Assembly: GCA_029945375.1 (NCBI GenBank) | Contig: CM057068.1 | Coordinates: 1,164,233-1,228,232 of the forward strand | Source of the DNA: Agaricus subrufescens | Taxonomy: Eukaryota > Basidiomycota > Agaricomycetes > Agaricales > Agaricaceae | DNA: 64,000 bases | Direction: 5' to 3' | Part shown: positions 62,401 through 64,000 of the stretch, one piece after another | How positions within the stretch are numbered: position 1 is the stretch's first letter | How the letters are laid out: every line of letters starts with the position of its first letter | Made by a program: the position numbers and the translations under genes | Notes under the pieces: generated by a model | Told to the model about the DNA's origin: nothing | Seen by the model: the letters and a program-made list of their open reading frames with translations, nothing else | Databases searched by the model: none

Positions 62401-62515
62401 CTGCCCCATCAGTGTTGCTGGTTTTTGGGGGCGGCTGGGAGGAGGGAGACATGGACAAGTCATACGGTTTCGATGGGAATTGGCGGACTGGACGTGGAGA
62501 GCGGTCGGGAGGCAT
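59468..62515 (-). CDS. N5: NACHT-domain NLR-like NTPase, intact, with long poly-acidic tail
   Basis: The start MPPDRSPRPVRQFPSKPYDL at 62515 opens a disordered Pro/Ser/His-rich region that keeps a diverged box (SQAGCVADTP). The next exon has the motif GSFNQAHDFVINHPIFVDN. NACHT exon: GSAGVGKS, LLIIIDGLDEC, ASRPEP, then GGLLAYASTVVRYIGDPEYG and FFHKSFYDYLHDFERSGF. Middle exon RRREFLEHGILKQVPLPT. The last exon starts HERYGSWEDQSQDWSTPLEF and keeps CAYCRKRFFHHL, RGHLVTVLDLTPTESIVEL and VDPDDGVSDWTYHIF, then over 35 almost uninterrupted Glu/Asp residues to the stop at 59468. The 51-nt intron in the FTFV region contains no stop and has a good TACTAAAC branch point. Head-to-tail with N4 and N6 on the minus strand. 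Confidence 0.88.
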
Positions 62516-63291
62516 GAGTGCAATGGGGAAAGAAAAGCGCTACAGCTCAAATCGTCTACTGTGCTGTATTTATATCAGTCACGTCAAAGCTTCTCTTATG
62601 TCAATCTGGCAGTGCCCGAGCTGTGTTCACATTGACCGGTCCATCACCTTCCGACGTCGGGAATCACCAACCATTCCACTGTCTTTCTTTAGCCATGCCA
62701 GAAAACGGCCAACAGCGAGTCGGTGGGTCGACTGCTTGAAGCGGTCATGGTTCCCGTCAATCACCGCTCGACGCTGATCCTTTTAAGTCACGCCCCCCAT
62801 CCGCATCACCCCACGATGTTCAATCCCTTTCATCACAATCCTATGATTTCTGGGGAGTAGCAGTACCTCAAAGAAGTAGAGCTGATTGAAGAACGGTGAC
62901 TCGCGAGGATGTATAGCCGAACTTAAGATCTTCTGGGAGGATTCATCAGCATTGAAATTGTTGGTGGTGAACGAACATGAGCATGCGAAAATGAAGCTTT
63001 ATATGATATAAACATAAATGAGTGGTACGATTTGTACCGCAGTAGAATCAAGCAGGAACTTAGCCACACCACCATATCAAGATCAGCGTAGGATTATTTT
63101 GTCATCACTGGCCGGCAGTGGTAGGGAGAGTCACAGAGGAAGAGCGGATGGTCAAGATATGACTATATAAATTCGTCGTTGGTCCAAACACATTTGTCTT
63201 GATCGACCCTTTTGACAAAACGTACCATGCGAGGGACGAGCGGGATGTTTCCATATTTTGAATACTAATTTTGCTCGTCATCATCTTCCTC
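62516..63291. other. N5 upstream and N6 downstream region
   Basis: N5 promoter, then the N6 3' flank, which resembles the N5 3' flank at 59380-59467. No separate gene. Confidence 0.4.
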
Positions 63292-64000
63292 CTATTCATT
63301 ATCATCTTCATCCTCGTAATCCTCTTCTTCATCCTCGTCATCATCTTCCCCGCCATCCTAACCATATGTCTTATGCAGAAGAAAGTGATATGTCCAATGC
63401 GACACACCATCATCAGGATCAACGAATTGAAGTTCCATCATGGATTCCGCAGGTGCGAGGTCAAGAACCACAACAAGATGGCCGGGTTGCCTCGTTTCAA
63501 GATGATGAAGAAATCGTTCGAAGCAGTAGTCGCAACGTTTCTTAGCAGGACCCCGAAATGCTTCCAACCGAAACGAAGTTGACCAGTCCTGGCTCTGACC
63601 TTCCCAACTTCCATACCTTTCGTGCTAGGAATGGAGATGAGACTATGGAATCCTAGCGATCAATAATTGTTAGACTTACTTTGCAATTTGCGTTCCATGG
63701 GTTAGACTGTCCAATTGGTGGACCTCTGAAACTTCACCCTTGATTATATCACGAGGTATTGTGGGCAGCAGAATCTGCTTGAGGATGCCATCTTCCAGGA
63801 GCTCGCGTCTCCGGTGTTCATCCTGACACATAAGTTCAGTAGAGTATGTAGGGAGGGACTTATCACAACCCACAAATGTAAATTTTCGCACAGCTTCATA
63901 CGGAAATCCCATAGGGAGGCCAGTGAAACTCGTAGTCAATATACGTATGCACAACAAACTCTCAAAGTTCTTTTCCTTGCTTCCGGGCTGCAGGAGAAGT
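63292..64000 (-). pseudogene. N6: broken C-terminal part of another NLR, cut by the window end
   Basis: Closest to N5. From the window edge leftward: ILTTSFTGLPMGFPYEAVRK, the middle exon RRRELLEDGILKQILLPTIP, then a small deletion that shifts the frame (the expected RFRGPPIGQSNPWNANCK is present but out of frame). The last exon keeps CDYCFERFLHHL, PGHLVVVLDLAPAESMMEL and VDPDDGVSHWTYHF, then an in-frame TAG at 63358-63360. The acidic run that should follow (EDDDEDEEED) is still readable down to a second TAG at 63292. The donor that is GTGAGT in N5 is GTGGGT here. Both lesions argue for a pseudogene, though the upstream ATPase part is outside the window. Confidence 0.75.

Overview
The window looks like a chromosomal stretch from a mushroom-forming fungus (Basidiomycota, Agaricomycetes, probably Agaricales). 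The evidence is dense genes broken by many roughly 50-nt GT-AG introns, two class I hydrophobins, DUF6533-type seven-helix proteins, an HsbA-like secreted protein, a Kre9-like GPI protein and a family of NACHT NTPases of the nephrocystin-3-like kind that expand in Agaricomycetes. No ribosomal RNA, convincing tRNA, CRISPR or prokaryotic feature was seen. All gene structures were assembled by hand from reading frames and splice signals.

Left part (1-29 kb), mostly ordinary and conserved: a Ser/Thr-rich GPI-anchored wall protein (-), a large two-RRM RNA-binding protein (+), a FAAH-type amidase (+), two DUF6533 membrane-protein paralogues (+), the GPI-anchor glycosyltransferase GPI3/PIG-A (-), an aryl-alcohol-oxidase-like GMC flavoenzyme (-), an HsbA-like protein (-), a GT61-like glycosyltransferase (+), the CTD-kinase gamma subunit CTK3 (-) and a hydrophobin (-).

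Right part (31-64 kb), an accessory region dominated by one expanding NLR-like family. N1, N2 and N3 lie on the plus strand (31984-45825). N4, N5 and a broken, window-truncated N6 lie on the minus strand (55612-64000). A C-terminal fragment (R0, 31.3 kb) and a 5'-deleted pseudogene (P1, 37.2-38.3 kb) lie among them. The shared plan is a disordered His/Pro/Gln-rich N-terminus with an SYDTP box, a short GxFxxAxxFxIxxxxF motif, a NACHT ATPase, a helical region without WD40/ANK/TPR repeats, and a conserved C-terminal CxxC-H domain ending in an acidic tail. In N4 the acidic tail is replaced, in frame, by two copies of a segment homologous to the C-terminal exons of an unrelated neighbouring gene (50578-51572). 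This is a chimeric NLR and the most interesting object in the window.

Two members of a non-autonomous TIR element family with perfect 9-bp target duplications sit inside NLR copies (38217-38315 in P1, 39250-40061 in N2). A third, unrelated 81-bp TIR element with a 9-bp target duplication sits at 51645. Other genes among the NLRs are a seven-helix membrane protein (-), a 563-residue membrane protein (-), the donor-like gene at 50.6 kb, a decayed partial copy of it at 52.3 kb, and a second hydrophobin whose core promoter matches that of the first.
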